Part shown: piece by piece, positions 37,985-48,858 of the stretch
How positions within the stretch are numbered: the first letter of the stretch is position 1
How the letters are laid out: each line of letters opens with the position of its first letter
NCBI RefSeq assembly: GCF_028816455.1
Contig: NZ_CP118246.1
Span: 2,866,501-2,930,500 of the forward strand
Reading direction: 5' to 3'
Source: Devosia algicola
GTDB lineage: Bacteria; Pseudomonadota; Alphaproteobacteria; Rhizobiales; Devosiaceae
Length of the DNA stretch: 64,000 bases
Translations under genes and position numbers: made by a program
Notes under the pieces: model-generated
Databases searched by the model: none
Seen by the model: only the letters and a program-made list of their open reading frames with translations
What the model was told of the DNA's origin: nothing

Positions 37985-39269
37985 AGGCATACCACCAAGA
38001 CCCAAGCGTTGAATATTGCGCCCGGAACCTGCGCCCGCCCGGAAATGGTATCCAGGGCAGGCTGGCAAAAGTGTCGAACCGGGTTAGATCGCCATTGACC
38101 GCCTCGGCTAAAATACGGCCAAACAGGTGCGAGCCTGTTATGCCGTGACCCGAATAGCCATGGGCGAAATAGACATTGTCGCCCAGCCGCCCCAACTGTG
38201 GCACCCGCGAGAATGACAGGGCAAAATTGCCACTCCAGGCATAGTCGATTTTGATATCGCCGAGTTGTGGAAACACCTTGTCCATATTGGGTCGCAGCTT
38301 GGCGATGACGTCGGCTGGATCGGTGCCGCCATAAACTACCCCGCCGCCAAAAATCAGCCTGTTGTCGCCGCTCAGGCGGAAATAATCGAGAATATAGCGT
38401 ACATCCTCAACACACATGCCGGTCGGCAGTAATTGCTGGGCACGGTCGGCGCCCAACGGCTCCGTCGCCATCATCTGGGTTGAAACCGGCATTACCCGCG
38501 CTGTCAGTTCGGGCACGACATTGCCGAGATAGGCATTGCCGCACACCAGCACCGCCTTGGCCGAAACCTTGCCATTCGCAGTCAAGACCTCAGCCCCGCT
38601 GGCGGTTTGATTGACTTTGGTGACCGGTGAATGCTCAAAAATAACACCACCCAACCCCTCAAGCGCTGCCGCTTCGCCCAAGGCAAGATTGAGCGGATGC
38701 ATATGGCCGCCCGAATGGTCGATCATGCCACCACAATAGACGTCGCTACCGATATGGCTGCGGATCGATTTGGCATCGAGCATTTCATGATCGTCCATGC
38801 CATAGCGCCGCCACAGCGCCTGCTTGGCTTCAAGCTCGCTTACATGTTTGGGCGTATAGGCGGCATAAATATTGCCACGGCGCAGATCACAATCGATCTT
38901 GTAGCGCTCGACCCAATCATTGATGATTCCGGCGCCTTCCTGCACCAATGAGCCGACAAATTTTGCGGTATCGGCGCCATAGCGGCTTTCGATGGTGCCA
39001 AGGCTGGCATTGAGGCCATTGACCACCTGCCCGCCATTGCGGCCCGAGGCGCCCCAACCGACAGCGGCCCCTTCGACCACGACCACCTTATAGCCGTGCT
39101 CGGCCAGATGCAGGGCCGACGACAGGCCCGAATATCCGGCTCCAACGACGCAGATGTCGGCTTCAACATCGCCCTCCAGTTTGACCGGCTTTCGATCGAT
39201 GGTTTTCGAGGCGGCATAATAACTTGGCGGGTAGGCACCGTTGCCAGCATAGCTTTGGGAGTTTGCCAT
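37962..39269 (-). CDS. puuB: FAD-dependent oxidoreductase, gamma-glutamylputrescine oxidase type
   Basis: A 435-residue DAO-family flavoprotein. The dinucleotide motif is VVGAGYSGLSSALHLAEHGY and the flavin region GWGASGRNGGQV is typical of PuuB/OrdL. The C-terminal part has GHGITGSHLFGRILAEAV. Next to a PuuA-like ligase, a PuuD-like hydrolase and an aldehyde dehydrogenase, it most likely oxidises gamma-glutamylputrescine. It overlaps the PuuA stop (ATGA) and its 3' end overlaps the convergent kinase gene by 23 bases. Confidence 0.85.
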   Translation of the reverse strand: MANSQSYAGNGAYPPSYYAASKTIDRKPVKLEGDVEADICVVGAGYSGLSSALHLAEHGYKVVVVEGAAVGWGASGRNGGQVVNGLNASLGTIESRYGADTAKFVGSLVQEGAGIINDWVERYKIDCDLRRGNIYAAYTPKHVSELEAKQALWRRYGMDDHEMLDAKSIRSHIGSDVYCGGMIDHSGGHMHPLNLALGEAAALEGLGGVIFEHSPVTKVNQTASGAEVLTANGKVSAKAVLVCGNAYLGNVVPELTARVMPVSTQMMATEPLGADRAQQLLPTGMCVEDVRYILDYFRLSGDNRLIFGGGVVYGGTDPADVIAKLRPNMDKVFPQLGDIKIDYAWSGNFALSFSRVPQLGRLGDNVYFAHGYSGHGITGSHLFGRILAEAVNGDLTRFDTFASLPWIPFPGGRRFRAQYSTLGSWWYAFKDRMGL

Positions 39270-40635
39270 CAGACGATTTCCAGATAGGCACTAAATTCCA
39301 GATCTGTGACCTGTGAGGCAAAACCAGCGATCTCCTGCCGTTTGCACGCCACGAACATTGACTGCAAGGTTGGCTCGAAAATCCGCGGGATCATCTCACC
39401 GTCTTCAAAGGCATTGACCGCCGAGGCCCAGTCCGCGGGAAGCTTGGGCAGCCGCTCCGAATAGGCGCGCCCGGCAAAGGGTTTTGGTGGCTTCATTTCA
39501 TCCTGTATGCCCACCAGCGCCGCGCCCAATATTCCGGCAAGGACAAGATAGGGATTGGCGTCGGCGCCCGAAACCCGATGCTCAATACGCCGCGCGGCAG
39601 GATTGCCACCGGGAATGCGCACGGCGGTGGTCCGATTTTCATAGCCCCAGGAGATGGCGCTTGGGGCGTGCGTGTCGGGACGAAGGCGGCGATAGGAATT
39701 GAAATGGGGCGCAAACAACAATGTTGATTCCGCCATGCCGCCCAAAAGGCCCGCCACGGCATGATGCATCACTGGCGAGCCGGTGTCGGTGCCATCATTG
39801 AATACATTGTTTCCGGCCGCGTCATTGACGCTGAAATGGACATGAAAGCCGTTCCCCGAGCGCGTACCATAGGGCTTGGCCATGAAGGTGGCCACCAGCT
39901 TGTGCTTGCGCGCCACGCCCTTGACGATCCGTTTGAACAGCACCGCGTCATCGGCCGCCTTGAGCAGATCGGCGGTGTGCAGCATGTTGATTTCAAACTG
40001 CCCGATACCGTTTTCCGCCACAGCAGTATCGGCGGGCACATTCTGGGCCTCGCATTCTGCATAGACGTCTCGAAAGAACTCGCCAAAATCCTCAAGGCTC
40101 GTCGAGCGACAGGATGGCGTCTGAATCAAGCCGCTTGCCAGTATAAGGAGAAATCGGCGGTACAGCGGAATCGGCGTTCGGATCGACCAGATAAAATTCC
40201 AGGCTCCGTTGCCACCACCGGGGTCAGGCCCAGTTCGGCATAACGCCGCCCGATCAATGCCAATGACTGGCGTGGATCGCCATAAAACGGTTCGCCGGTT
40301 TCCTGGAACAGCCACAGCGGGATCATGGCGCTGGGGCGCGAGGTCCAGTTGATCGGCAGTGCGCCGCGCCCGGTAGGCGTGCAAATGCCATCGCTGTCGC
40401 CACCGACAAAAACCAGCGGATTGCCCACAATATCCTCGCCCCACACATCCACCCCGACGATCGACAGCGGCATGCGGATGCCCCCATCAGCGATGCGGAG
40501 AGCTTGTTCGATGGGAATACGCTTGCCGCGCATGATGCCATTGAGATCACATACAGCAACATGCATGACCTCGATCTCGGGCCGTTCGGCCAACCAACTG
40601 ACAAAATTATCGTTCGGGTTCTCGTCTGCACTCAT
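39269..40635 (-). CDS. puuA: Glutamine synthetase-family ligase (gamma-glutamylputrescine synthetase type), two frame breaks
   Basis: Corrected length is 454 residues. The N-terminal beta-grasp region reads EVMHVAVCDLNGIMRGKRIP. The ATP-site and metal motifs are VVATELEFYLVD, AENGIGQFEINM, KPYGTRSGNGFHVH and SWGYENRTTAVRIP. Two insertions break it: 40202/40203 (GAGCTG read GAGCCTG) and 40096/40097 (GAGCTT read GAGCCTT). Correction gives a continuous frame through LSLDELEDFGEF. The start at 40635 is chosen; 40680 is also open. It would ligate glutamate to putrescine. Confidence 0.85.
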
Positions 40636-40778
40636 CAGGGAAATTCTCGATTGCTCTTGTTTGGCCGAGGCGGGATACATAGCTAAAATCAGCGGTAAAA
40701 GGCGATAAATATATCATGCGTTTTCAGGCGGATCAGTGCACAGTGCGGCCGTTTCCTCATATTGGCAGAATCTAGACC

Positions 40779-41534
40779 ATGCACATCAATAAGCCAATCA
40801 TCGGCGTAATCGCCTGCACGCGCTCCATCGAGGGGGAGGCGGCCCAGACGGTCAAGCTGCGCTATCTCGAAGGGGTTTCTCGCCATGCCGATGCGATCCC
40901 GGTCCTTATTGCCAGCAATCAGCCTCGGGAAAATGCACCCAGCATCGTTGAGCGACTTGATGCGGTCCTGCTGACCGGTTCGAATTCCAATATCGATCCA
41001 ACCCATTACGGCAGCCCCGAACCCGGCCAGGCGCCCATCGACAAGGAGCGCGATCTTTATTCGATTGCGCTGGTTCAGGCGGCGATGGCCGCTGGCAAAC
41101 CCGTGTTCGGCATTTGCCGGGGCCTGCAGGAAATCAATGTTGCCATGGGTGGAACACTGACGGACCTACGGGCCGCCGGTGGCAATGCCGCGCGCCACCA
41201 CGCGCCCGACGGCGTCAGCATCGATGAAATGTTCGGCCATGCCCATGAAATATCCCTACACCGCGATACTCCTCTATTTGCGGTCACCGGCGCCGATAGC
41301 CTCACCGTCAATAGCGTGCATTTTCAAGCTATCGATCGGCTTGGCGACAATCTGAAGGTCAATGCGACGAGCCCCGATGGGGTGATCGAGGCAATTTCGG
41401 GGATCAACACAAGAGCGCCGGTATTTGCCGTACAATGGCACCCCGAATGGCGGCCCGCCGAGCGTGCCCACGATCTGGCATTGTGGCGCTATGTCGGCGA
41501 GACGACCCGTCACCACGCGCCCGCACGGGCATAG
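40779..41534 (+). CDS. puuD: Gamma-glutamyl-gamma-aminobutyrate hydrolase
   Basis: A 251-residue class I amidotransferase-like hydrolase. The nucleophile cysteine is in GICRGLQEINVAMGG, and the catalytic His and Glu in VQWHPEW. AVLLTGSNSNIDPTHYG is typical of PuuD. It removes the glutamyl group from gamma-glutamyl-GABA at the end of the Puu pathway. It is divergent from puuAB and precedes the dehydrogenase by 30 bases. Confidence 0.92.
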   Translation: MHINKPIIGVIACTRSIEGEAAQTVKLRYLEGVSRHADAIPVLIASNQPRENAPSIVERLDAVLLTGSNSNIDPTHYGSPEPGQAPIDKERDLYSIALVQAAMAAGKPVFGICRGLQEINVAMGGTLTDLRAAGGNAARHHAPDGVSIDEMFGHAHEISLHRDTPLFAVTGADSLTVNSVHFQAIDRLGDNLKVNATSPDGVIEAISGINTRAPVFAVQWHPEWRPAERAHDLALWRYVGETTRHHAPARA

Positions 41535-41564
41535 TTTTCAAGAAATCTGGTCAGGACTTCGGCA

Positions 41565-42994
41565 ATGAGTGAATTTGAGACGCAACTGTTCATCGACAAC
41601 AAATTTGTCGACGGTCAGGGCGGCATTGAAAAGGCCTTCGAGCCTGCGCGCGGCACGGTTCTGGCCGAGCTTGCTTCCGCCAGCCCTGAGCAGATCGAAC
41701 AGGCGGTCAGTGCGGCCCAACGCGCCTACCAAAGCTGGTCGCGCACCACACCCCGCGAACGGTCAGCGGCACTCCTGGCCATTGCCGCCGCGATTGAAGC
41801 CAATGCCGACACGCTGGCCGCCGTTGAATCGCGCAATGCCGGCAAGCCGTTGCGTTTTGTCAAAGCCGGCGAATTGGTCAATGTTGCCGACGTCTTCCGT
41901 TTTTACGCCACCGCCGTGCGCAACATGCCCGCCACGGCTTCGGGAAATTATCGTGCCGGTTTGACCAGCATGATGCGGCGCGACGGCATTGGCGTTGTCG
42001 CCCAGATCGCGCCCTGGAATTATCCGCTATTGATGGCCGCGTGGAAAATTGCGCCGGCAATTGCGGCAGGCAACGCGGTGGTGATCAAACCCTCCGAATA
42101 TACCCCGCTCAGCCTGTTGGCGCTGGCGCGAATATTTGCCGAAATATTGCCGCCCGGCGTCGTCAATGTCGTGTGCGGCAGTGGCCTTGATGTTGGTCAG
42201 CCTTTGATCAGCCACGATCTGGTACGCATGATTTCGCTGACCGGCGATGTGCGCACCGGGCGCGCGGTGCTGGCCGCCGCCGCCGGGCCAATGATCAAGC
42301 GCACCCATCTCGAACTGGGCGGCAAGGCACCGGTCATCGTCTGCGCCGACGCCGACCTCGACAAGCTGGTGGCAACCTTGCGGGAAGCCAGTTTTTATAA
42401 TGCCGGGCAGGATTGTACGGCGGCGTGCCGGATTTTTGCCGACAAGACCATTGCCCAGAAACTGATCGACAAGGCTCGAGACCATGGTCAAAAGCTTGGT
42501 TTACGGCGCGCCTGAACGCGACGATGTCGAATTTGGACCTCTGATCAGTGACCGACAGGCTCGAACGCGTGTCGGGCTTTGTTGATCGCGCCCGCAGCGC
42601 TGGCGGCGACGTCATACAGGGTACGGCGACAGATGGCGACGGCTATTTCTTCGCCCCGACATTGGTGGCGGCGCCCTTCGACGCCGAAATCGTTCAAAAG
42701 GAAGTCTTCGGGCCGGTGGTTTCGATCACCCCGTTTGACACGCCGGAAACCGCTCTGGGCTGGGCCAATAGTTCCGAATACGGGCTTGGATCATCGGTCT
42801 GGTCGGCCGATAGTCAACGCGCCATTCAGTTGGCAAACAGTCTTGAATATGGTGTTAGCTGGGTCAACACCCACGGCAATATGGCCACCGAAATGCCCCA
42901 TGGCGGCATGAAAAATTCCGGTTACGGATCGGACCTGTCAATGCAGTCGCTGCTTGATTACACCCAGGTACGTCACGTGATGCTGGCCTCCTGA
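41565..42994 (+). CDS. Aldehyde dehydrogenase (gamma-aminobutyraldehyde type), two frame breaks
   Basis: Corrected length is 475 residues. Substrate and cofactor motifs are APWNYPLLMAAWKIAPA, the general base in LELGGKAP and the catalytic cysteine in NAGQDCTAACRI, a pattern of PatD/PuuC dehydrogenases. Two extra bases break it: 42473/42474 (AAGCTCGAG) and 42558/42559 (CAGCTCGAA); corrected sequence reads KLETMVKSLVYGAPERDDV and SDRQLERVSGFVDRA. It oxidises the aldehyde formed by PuuB. Confidence 0.9.
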
Positions 42995-43010
42995 AACCCA
43001 GGTTGACCGC

Positions 43011-45351
43011 CTAACTGCCGGGATTGTCGAAATCGTCGCCATCGGGGACATCCGGTCCCCGATCCGCCGGTTTCTTGGCTGTGGTCGTGCGCCTTTTCCG
43101 CTTGGGTTTGGCAATGACCACCTGCGACTCATCGTCCGTTTCCGCTTCGGCAACAATGCGCATCGGCGGTGCCTTGCCCTTCTTGTCCTCACCAAAATAG
43201 ATAGTCTGGTGCGGAAACGGAATTTCGATACCGCGCGCATCAAACACCGTCTTGAGAATGTCGTTGTAAGCGCGCCGTGTCGCCCATTGCTTGCCCGGCA
43301 GCGTCATGATGCGGGTCCGCGCGACAACTGCATTGTCGCCAAATTCATTGATGCCCATCCATTCCAGTTCTGGCGACGCCAGATTGGGTGCAACCTCGGG
43401 ATTGGTCTTGAGTTCTTCAAAGGCATCAAACATCGCCTTTTTGACTTCGCTCATATCCTCGCGATAGGCGACGCCCATGTCGCAAAGCGCATAGGCGAAA
43501 CCGCGCATGAAGTTGGAGACCGTATCGACCGAGGAGAACGGCACGATATGATAGACCCCCTCGACATCGCGCAGGCTGGCCGACCGGATGGTCAAGCGTT
43601 CGACGCTGCCCGAAATCCCGGCAATACTGACCACGTCGCCCACGTCGATAGCGCCTTCGAGCTGTATGAAAATGCCGGTGATAATGTCCTGCACCAGCTT
43701 TTGCGCGCCAAAGCCAATCGCCAGGCCAATGACGCCGGCCGAGGCCAGCAACGGCGCAATATCAATGCCGATCTCGGACAGGATGAACATTGACGACATG
43801 ACCGCAATGGTGATCGACAGCGCGTTGCGCAGCAGCACCAGCAAGGTCCGCTCGCGCGCCTTGACCTTGGAGTTCGGGCCATCCTGTAGCCGATAGTCGA
43901 CCCAGGAGCTGATAATCAACCAGGCGCCAAAGGCAATCAGCGCCATGACAATAACGGTTGCCAGCGAACTGGCAAAACCGGCGCCGACATCCGACTCAAA
44001 CCAGGCGCCAAGGCTGAACAGACCAATCGCGTCCAGCGTTGCTGCTGTAACCGCGGCCAACACCAATAGCCGCAGGAAGGTCAGGGCGCGCGGCACAAAG
44101 GCATTGAGCCGCTTTTCAAGCAGCGGCACCCGGTCGGACAGATTGGCTGGTAATTTCACCCCGTTCAGGATCATGCGGTTGAGCAGGCTGGCCACGATCA
44201 ATCCCAAGACTACCGCGACGATGATTTTTGCCGTCGCCAACAGCATGGCCATCATGACATCGGCCGGCCACAGCATCACCACCGCGAACAGGATGATCAG
44301 ATAGGTCAGCACCGGTACATGCCAACTGCGCACCATCAGGCGTTGGAAGTCGCTGTCGAGCGCCTTGGTGTGACGCGTCATCCAGTCCGAGACCGGTTCG
44401 CGTACCCGCAGGACCAGATTGAACAACAGGGCCAGAACGATCAGATATCCGAGTGCGGAAACGGCCTGTCCGGCAACGTTTGATACCTGGCGGTTAAAGA
44501 TTGGCACCAGCAACAACTGGCAAAATACCACGATCGAAACCGTGACCCGCAGCCATTTGGTCAACATGCGTGCCTGGACGTCGCTGAGCGACAGGGTCCG
44601 CAGGCCGGGTTGGCGCGGTGCCAGGATCGCCCGAACCACAGCCTGAAAAACTTCGACCACCAAAAAGGCGTTCAGAAACAGCGAGTGGGCAAATACCACT
44701 TGCCCCGATTGCCCCAATACGCTGATCGCCATAACCGTGCCGGCGCCCCAGGCGAGAACCACAAGAACGATGTTGGTAACCAGCAGCGTCACCACGGCGA
44801 CGATTTTGGCAATCCAGCCGCCTGCCGCCGCCCGCCGGCCCAGCATGGCGCGAAACCCGTTGGTCAGATAGCGCAGCAGGAAAAACAGCGCATAGGTCAA
44901 TATGATCAGCACGCCGACCTGCAATAGTTGCGCACCGAGCCCCAGATAGTCGCCGCCTGCAAGTGACCCGAAAAATTGCGGTGCCTTGGCAATTTCCTCC
45001 CAAAGACTCCGCGCCGATTGGGCTGCCGATTCAGCGGTAGACTGGGTGAATTCGGCGATCTGGGTACCAAGGCCTACGCTCGGCTTACTGGTGGCAGCCT
45101 CAGCACTACCGGTTGCTGTGCCGTCGGCATTGGCCTCCAGTTCCTCGATGAGCTTTTGACGCGCCGTGTCGTCCTTGAGCACGTCGATCAGCAGTTTTAT
45201 CGAACTTGGATCAGCTGCTGTTTCGCTTGAACTCGTGCTGGGCAGGCCAGGAATGATTTGGGCTTTCACCTGATTTGGCGCGCTCAGCGCCAATACCCCC
45301 GTCAGTGCAATCAACAACAGCAGGGGGCGAAACTTAAGTAGGCTCGAGCAT
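43011..45351 (-). CDS. MscS-family mechanosensitive ion channel, start hidden by an extra base
   Basis: Corrected length is 779 residues. A signal peptide (LLLLIALTGVLALSAPNQVKAQ) is followed by a periplasmic segment, about ten membrane helices, and the MscS core with VIGLAIGFGAQKLVQDIITGIFIQLEGAIDVGDVV-type sequence. A basic, lysine-rich C-tail follows. The extra base at 45341/45342 (GAGCTACTT read GAGCCTACTT) moves the real ATG at 45351 out of frame; removal gives MLELLKFRPLLLL. The channel would release solutes on hypo-osmotic shock. Confidence 0.88.
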
Positions 45352-45468
45352 AGGGCAATCAGGTCCAGTTCAATATCGGCGCAAACCAAGGGCGCCAGAA
45401 TCGGCGCCACGACCATAAACGTCAACAGCCAGCGAAAGATGCAACATAATTGATACGCCCCCGCACCA

Positions 45469-46909
45469 CTAGACCGGTCGCGGCGGATGCATGGTCTCGA
45501 CAAATCCGGCCAGCGGGGTCAACTCACGCCGCAGCGCGTTGTCGGGCAGGCGGGGCATCAGCGCGCCGAGGCAAGCAATAATTCGACTGGCAATGTCGGC
45601 GATGTTCTCATCAGTCAGTTCTGCCTCGTCCGGCGTTGAACGCTGGTGATGACCATTATGAGCGTCGGCGCTGCCGACCAGCCGGTCCACCTGCAACACC
45701 CAGCGGGCATATTGATAACCCTGATCAACAAACGGCGCGCTATCGTTCGGCCCATCTGATCTGGCCGCAAGAACAATACCCAATAGTTGGTGCAGGAGTG
45801 CCGACAACGCCGCCAGCGTCTCGGCAATTTCGTCGGCGTCCGCGTGTCCCATATAGGCGCCAACCATGGCGTCGGCATAGCAGGCAGGCGAGGCTCATTT
45901 CAGTTTCATCGGCCACCGAGACCATCAGGTCCTGCGCCCGCGCAAGACATCGGTCAACGCGTTCCTGTGCGGTTGGAATATCGCCGATTGCCCCGACCCC
46001 GGTGCCCGCATAGAGCGCCATCTCGCCAAAGTGTCCTGACATGTTGCGTAGCGGCGAATCGGTGCTGAAGCGATAGATCGCTCGGTCGCCTTCGGCGCCG
46101 ATAACATTGTTGCCCGAAGCCTCTCGATCGCCTAGCGCTGCTGATTCAAGCGCCGATTTCAACACCCGCACTGCGGCATGGGCAGGCCAGTTGATGTGAA
46201 ATTGCGTGGTCAGTTGCGTGTCCCCGGCCGTGGCGCCAATCAGCGCCTGCTTGTGAAAATCATGGGCAAAGGACTCGCGGGTCGCCATCAGCGCCGTGCC
46301 CATCACCATGCCTTGTGCGCCAAGCGCCATGGCGGTGATCAGATCGTCGCCGGTCGACAGCCCGCCGGCCGCAACGACAGGCACGCCGACTGCCTGCACG
46401 ACCGCAGGCAACAATTTATGCAGGTGCTGCGTGCCGCGTACATGCCCTCCCGCCTCGCGGCCTTGGGCAATGATAATATCGGCACCCGCCTGTTCGGCGG
46501 CGATGGCCTCGGAGACCGATCCCGTCTGATAGACCACCGTGATGTCGGCCTGTTTGAGACGCGCGATCACATCCTTGTCGATATCCCAGAACAGCCCGAC
46601 AACCGGCACGCCCTGTGTGATGCACAACTCGATTTGCGCCCCGAGCAGGGCCGGTTCAGTCGCCGCCGGGATCAGATTGACCCCGAAATTGTTGAGGCCG
46701 CCCCGACGTAGATTGGTAATTTCCAGCTCGATCAGTCTAACCGGTTCCCGCACCATCCCCAAAAAACCGAAGCCGCCAGCGGCGCTTACTGCCGCCACCA
46801 GTTCAGAACGGGAAACCCCGCCCATTCCCGCCAGTACTATTGGCCACTCGCAGCCAAGCCGTTGACACAAGATATTATTGCGCAATTGCGCCATGATCGG
46901 ATCAGTCAT
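45469..46909 (-). CDS. Nitronate monooxygenase with a C-terminal DUF6306-like domain, frame broken
   Basis: Corrected length is 479 residues. Residues 1 to about 345 form an FMN barrel: PIVLAGMGGVSRSELVAAVSAAGGFGFLG-type start, AQGREAGGHVRG, VVAAGGLSTGDDLITAMALGAQGMVMGT. An extra base at 45892/45893 (ATGAGCTCG read ATGAGCCTCG) ends this frame. After correction the protein continues in the same frame with SSPACYADAMVGAYMGHADADEI, which resembles the start of stand-alone DUF6306 proteins, and an alpha-helical tail. The oxygenase would oxidise nitronates such as propionate-3-nitronate. The ATG in the junction (ATGAGCTCG) could instead start a second protein. Confidence 0.78.
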
Positions 46910-46984
46910 TGTTTCAAGTCACATAAAGCCTATCCCAACCCGGACCGTCCAACAATATTTGCTAAAGGCGTTGGGTGCTTCAGG

Positions 46985-47723
46985 CTAGATCAGCAACTCC
47001 ATCAGATCTGCGGGAAAGCGCGATAGCCCGAAGAGCAATGGCGTGCCGCCGGGCGTGGCGTCAATAGCTTCGGAAACCAGAACAATGGCGCCTGGTGCCA
47101 GCTTGAGCGCCGCCGTTTCCTCGGCGTCGGCATGGCGGGCCGATATGGCGGTGCTGGCGCGGGCGTAGTCGGCATGGCCATAGCAGACCAGCGTCGCGGT
47201 TATCGATTCCATTGTCGCAAACCGCTCGGCAAAATCGGTAAAGTGCTTGTAGGCTCAACCACGCCGTGGCGCGCGATACCGGGCGGTCATCTGCCCAGGA
47301 AACGGTTTCGAGCCGCACCAATCGAGCGCCGGGATGCAGGTCCAACGCGCGCGTTTGCGCAATGGCCCCGGCCTCGTGGGAACTCGATAGCAACTGGGTA
47401 CGCAGCCGATTGGCTTGACCCGCCAGCCCTTCAGAAAAGCGCGTGCGCTTGCCGATGGGATAGCGCAGGCGGCGGGCACGATCGACAAAGCTGCCGCGTC
47501 CCTGCTCTGTGCGAATGACCCCTTCAGTCTGCAGCACCGACAGCGCCCGCCGTACCGTGTGACGATTGGCACCAAACCGTTTCGCCAGCCGCGCCTCGGT
47601 ATCAAGCGCCGTGCCGCTTGCCAGCTTGCCGCCAATGATATCGAGCCGGATCGCATCGGCAATCCGCCGCCACAAGGCGACGCCGCTAAGGTGGCTTTCA
47701 GACCCGGGCGATGATTTTTTCAT
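46985..47723 (-). CDS. phnF: GntR/UTRA regulator of phosphonate utilisation, frame broken
   Basis: Corrected length is 245 residues. The winged helix has GTALDTEARLAKRFGANRHTVRRALSVLQTEGVI and the UTRA ligand domain RARRLRYPIGKRTRFSEGL, as in PhnF. The extra base at 47252/47253 (TTGAGCTAC read TTGAGCCTAC) breaks the UTRA domain; correction gives AWLSYKHFTDFAERFATMESI. It is divergent from phnG with a palindrome between them and probably represses the C-P lyase operon. Confidence 0.9.
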
Positions 47724-47767
47724 TGCAAAGTCACGCCAGAAGCGTACCAAGGAAATAAGGATATTAG

Positions 47768-47787
47768 TTGTCTAATCTAATAGACAA
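47768..47787. promoter_or_regulatory. Inverted repeat, likely PhnF operator
   Basis: TTGTCTA (47768-47774) and TAGACAA (47781-47787) are perfect 7-bp arms around a 6-bp centre, 15 bases before the phnG start. The position in the phnF-phnG gap and the GntR/UTRA-type arm sequence support an operator. Confidence 0.65.
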
Positions 47788-47802
47788 ATAAAGGCAAGGG
47801 CG

Positions 47803-48258
47803 ATGACGAGGCAAGCAGATCAAACCGTCAATGAGCGGCAAGTGGCTCTCAATGTGATGGCCGGCGCCGACGCCACGCAAATGGCCGCGATCTGGGCGGC
47901 GTGGCCAACACCGCCAGCCTTCGAGGCGGTGCGCGGTCCTGAAACCGGTCTTGTCATGGTGCGCGGTCGCGCCGGTGGTGGTGGCGCCCCGTTCAATCTG
48001 GGCGAAGCCTCGGTCAGCCGCGCCACGATCAAACTCGAAAGCGGCGAGATCGGCCATGGCTATTGCCTCGGGCGTGATCTGGAAAAGGCGCGTGTGATCG
48101 CGGTGTTCGACGCTCTGTTCCAACGCGATCCCGTCGCGGTCAAAACCCGGGTTCTGGCACCCGTACGTGCCAAGGGCGCCGCGCACGACCAGCAGCGTCG
48201 CAACGAGACCGCCGCCACAAAAGTCGACTTTTTTACCATGGTTCGCGGCGACGTATGA
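47803..48258 (+). CDS. phnG: C-P lyase subunit PhnG
   Basis: A 151-residue subunit with GPETGLVMVRGRAGGGGAPFNLGE and the GYCLGRDLEKARVIAVFDAL segment, both PhnG signatures. With PhnH, I and J it forms the core complex that attaches phosphonate to ribose triphosphate. It is the first gene of the rightward phnGHIJKL operon, overlapping phnH by ATGA. Confidence 0.93.
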   Translation: MTRQADQTVNERQVALNVMAGADATQMAAIWAAWPTPPAFEAVRGPETGLVMVRGRAGGGGAPFNLGEASVSRATIKLESGEIGHGYCLGRDLEKARVIAVFDALFQRDPVAVKTRVLAPVRAKGAAHDQQRRNETAATKVDFFTMVRGDV

Positions 48259-48857
48259 TGGACGGTCAATCCCTTGAAGGTGGCTTTGACGATCCGGTGA
48301 TGGACGCCCAGCGTGGCTTTCGCGCCATCATGGACGCGCTGGCAAATCCAGGCACGCTGCACACATTGGACCTCGGGCTCACGCCTCCGGCACCACTGCC
48401 TGCCGAATGCGCTGCTGTCGCACTGACCCTATGCGACCCGGAAAGTCCGATATGGTTGGACCCGGCTTTTGAAAATGCCGCTGTCCTCGCCTGGTTGCGC
48501 TTTCATACCGGCGCGCCGATTATCTCGGACCGTTCAAAAGCCGCCTTTGCATTGGTCAGCACCGCATCATCTCTCGCCTTTGCCGACTTCACGCAGGGCG
48601 ATGATCTATATCCAGATCGTTCAACCACCATTGTACTCGCCGTGCCCGCCCTGAGCGGTGGCGCGGTCCTGTGCCTCAAGGGACCGGGTATCCAGACCGA
48701 AATCACCATCACGCCGATGGATCTGTCAGCCGACTTTCTCGATCAATGGTCACACAACAACGCTCGTTTTCCGCGCGGTATCGATCTGCTTCTGGTCGCG
48801 GAAAATCAGGTGATCGGGCTGCCGCGAACCACCAGAATTGAAGCGAAAGGCGCCTGA
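48255..48857 (+). CDS. phnH: C-P lyase subunit PhnH
   Basis: A 200-residue subunit containing FDDPVMDAQRGFRAIMDALANPGTL-type sequence at the N-terminus, ALTLCDPESPIWLD in the middle and NNARFPRGIDLLLV near the C-terminus. These match PhnH, a scaffold for the core complex. It begins within the phnG stop. Confidence 0.93.
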   Translation: MMDGQSLEGGFDDPVMDAQRGFRAIMDALANPGTLHTLDLGLTPPAPLPAECAAVALTLCDPESPIWLDPAFENAAVLAWLRFHTGAPIISDRSKAAFALVSTASSLAFADFTQGDDLYPDRSTTIVLAVPALSGGAVLCLKGPGIQTEITITPMDLSADFLDQWSHNNARFPRGIDLLLVAENQVIGLPRTTRIEAKGA

Positions 48858-48858
48858 T

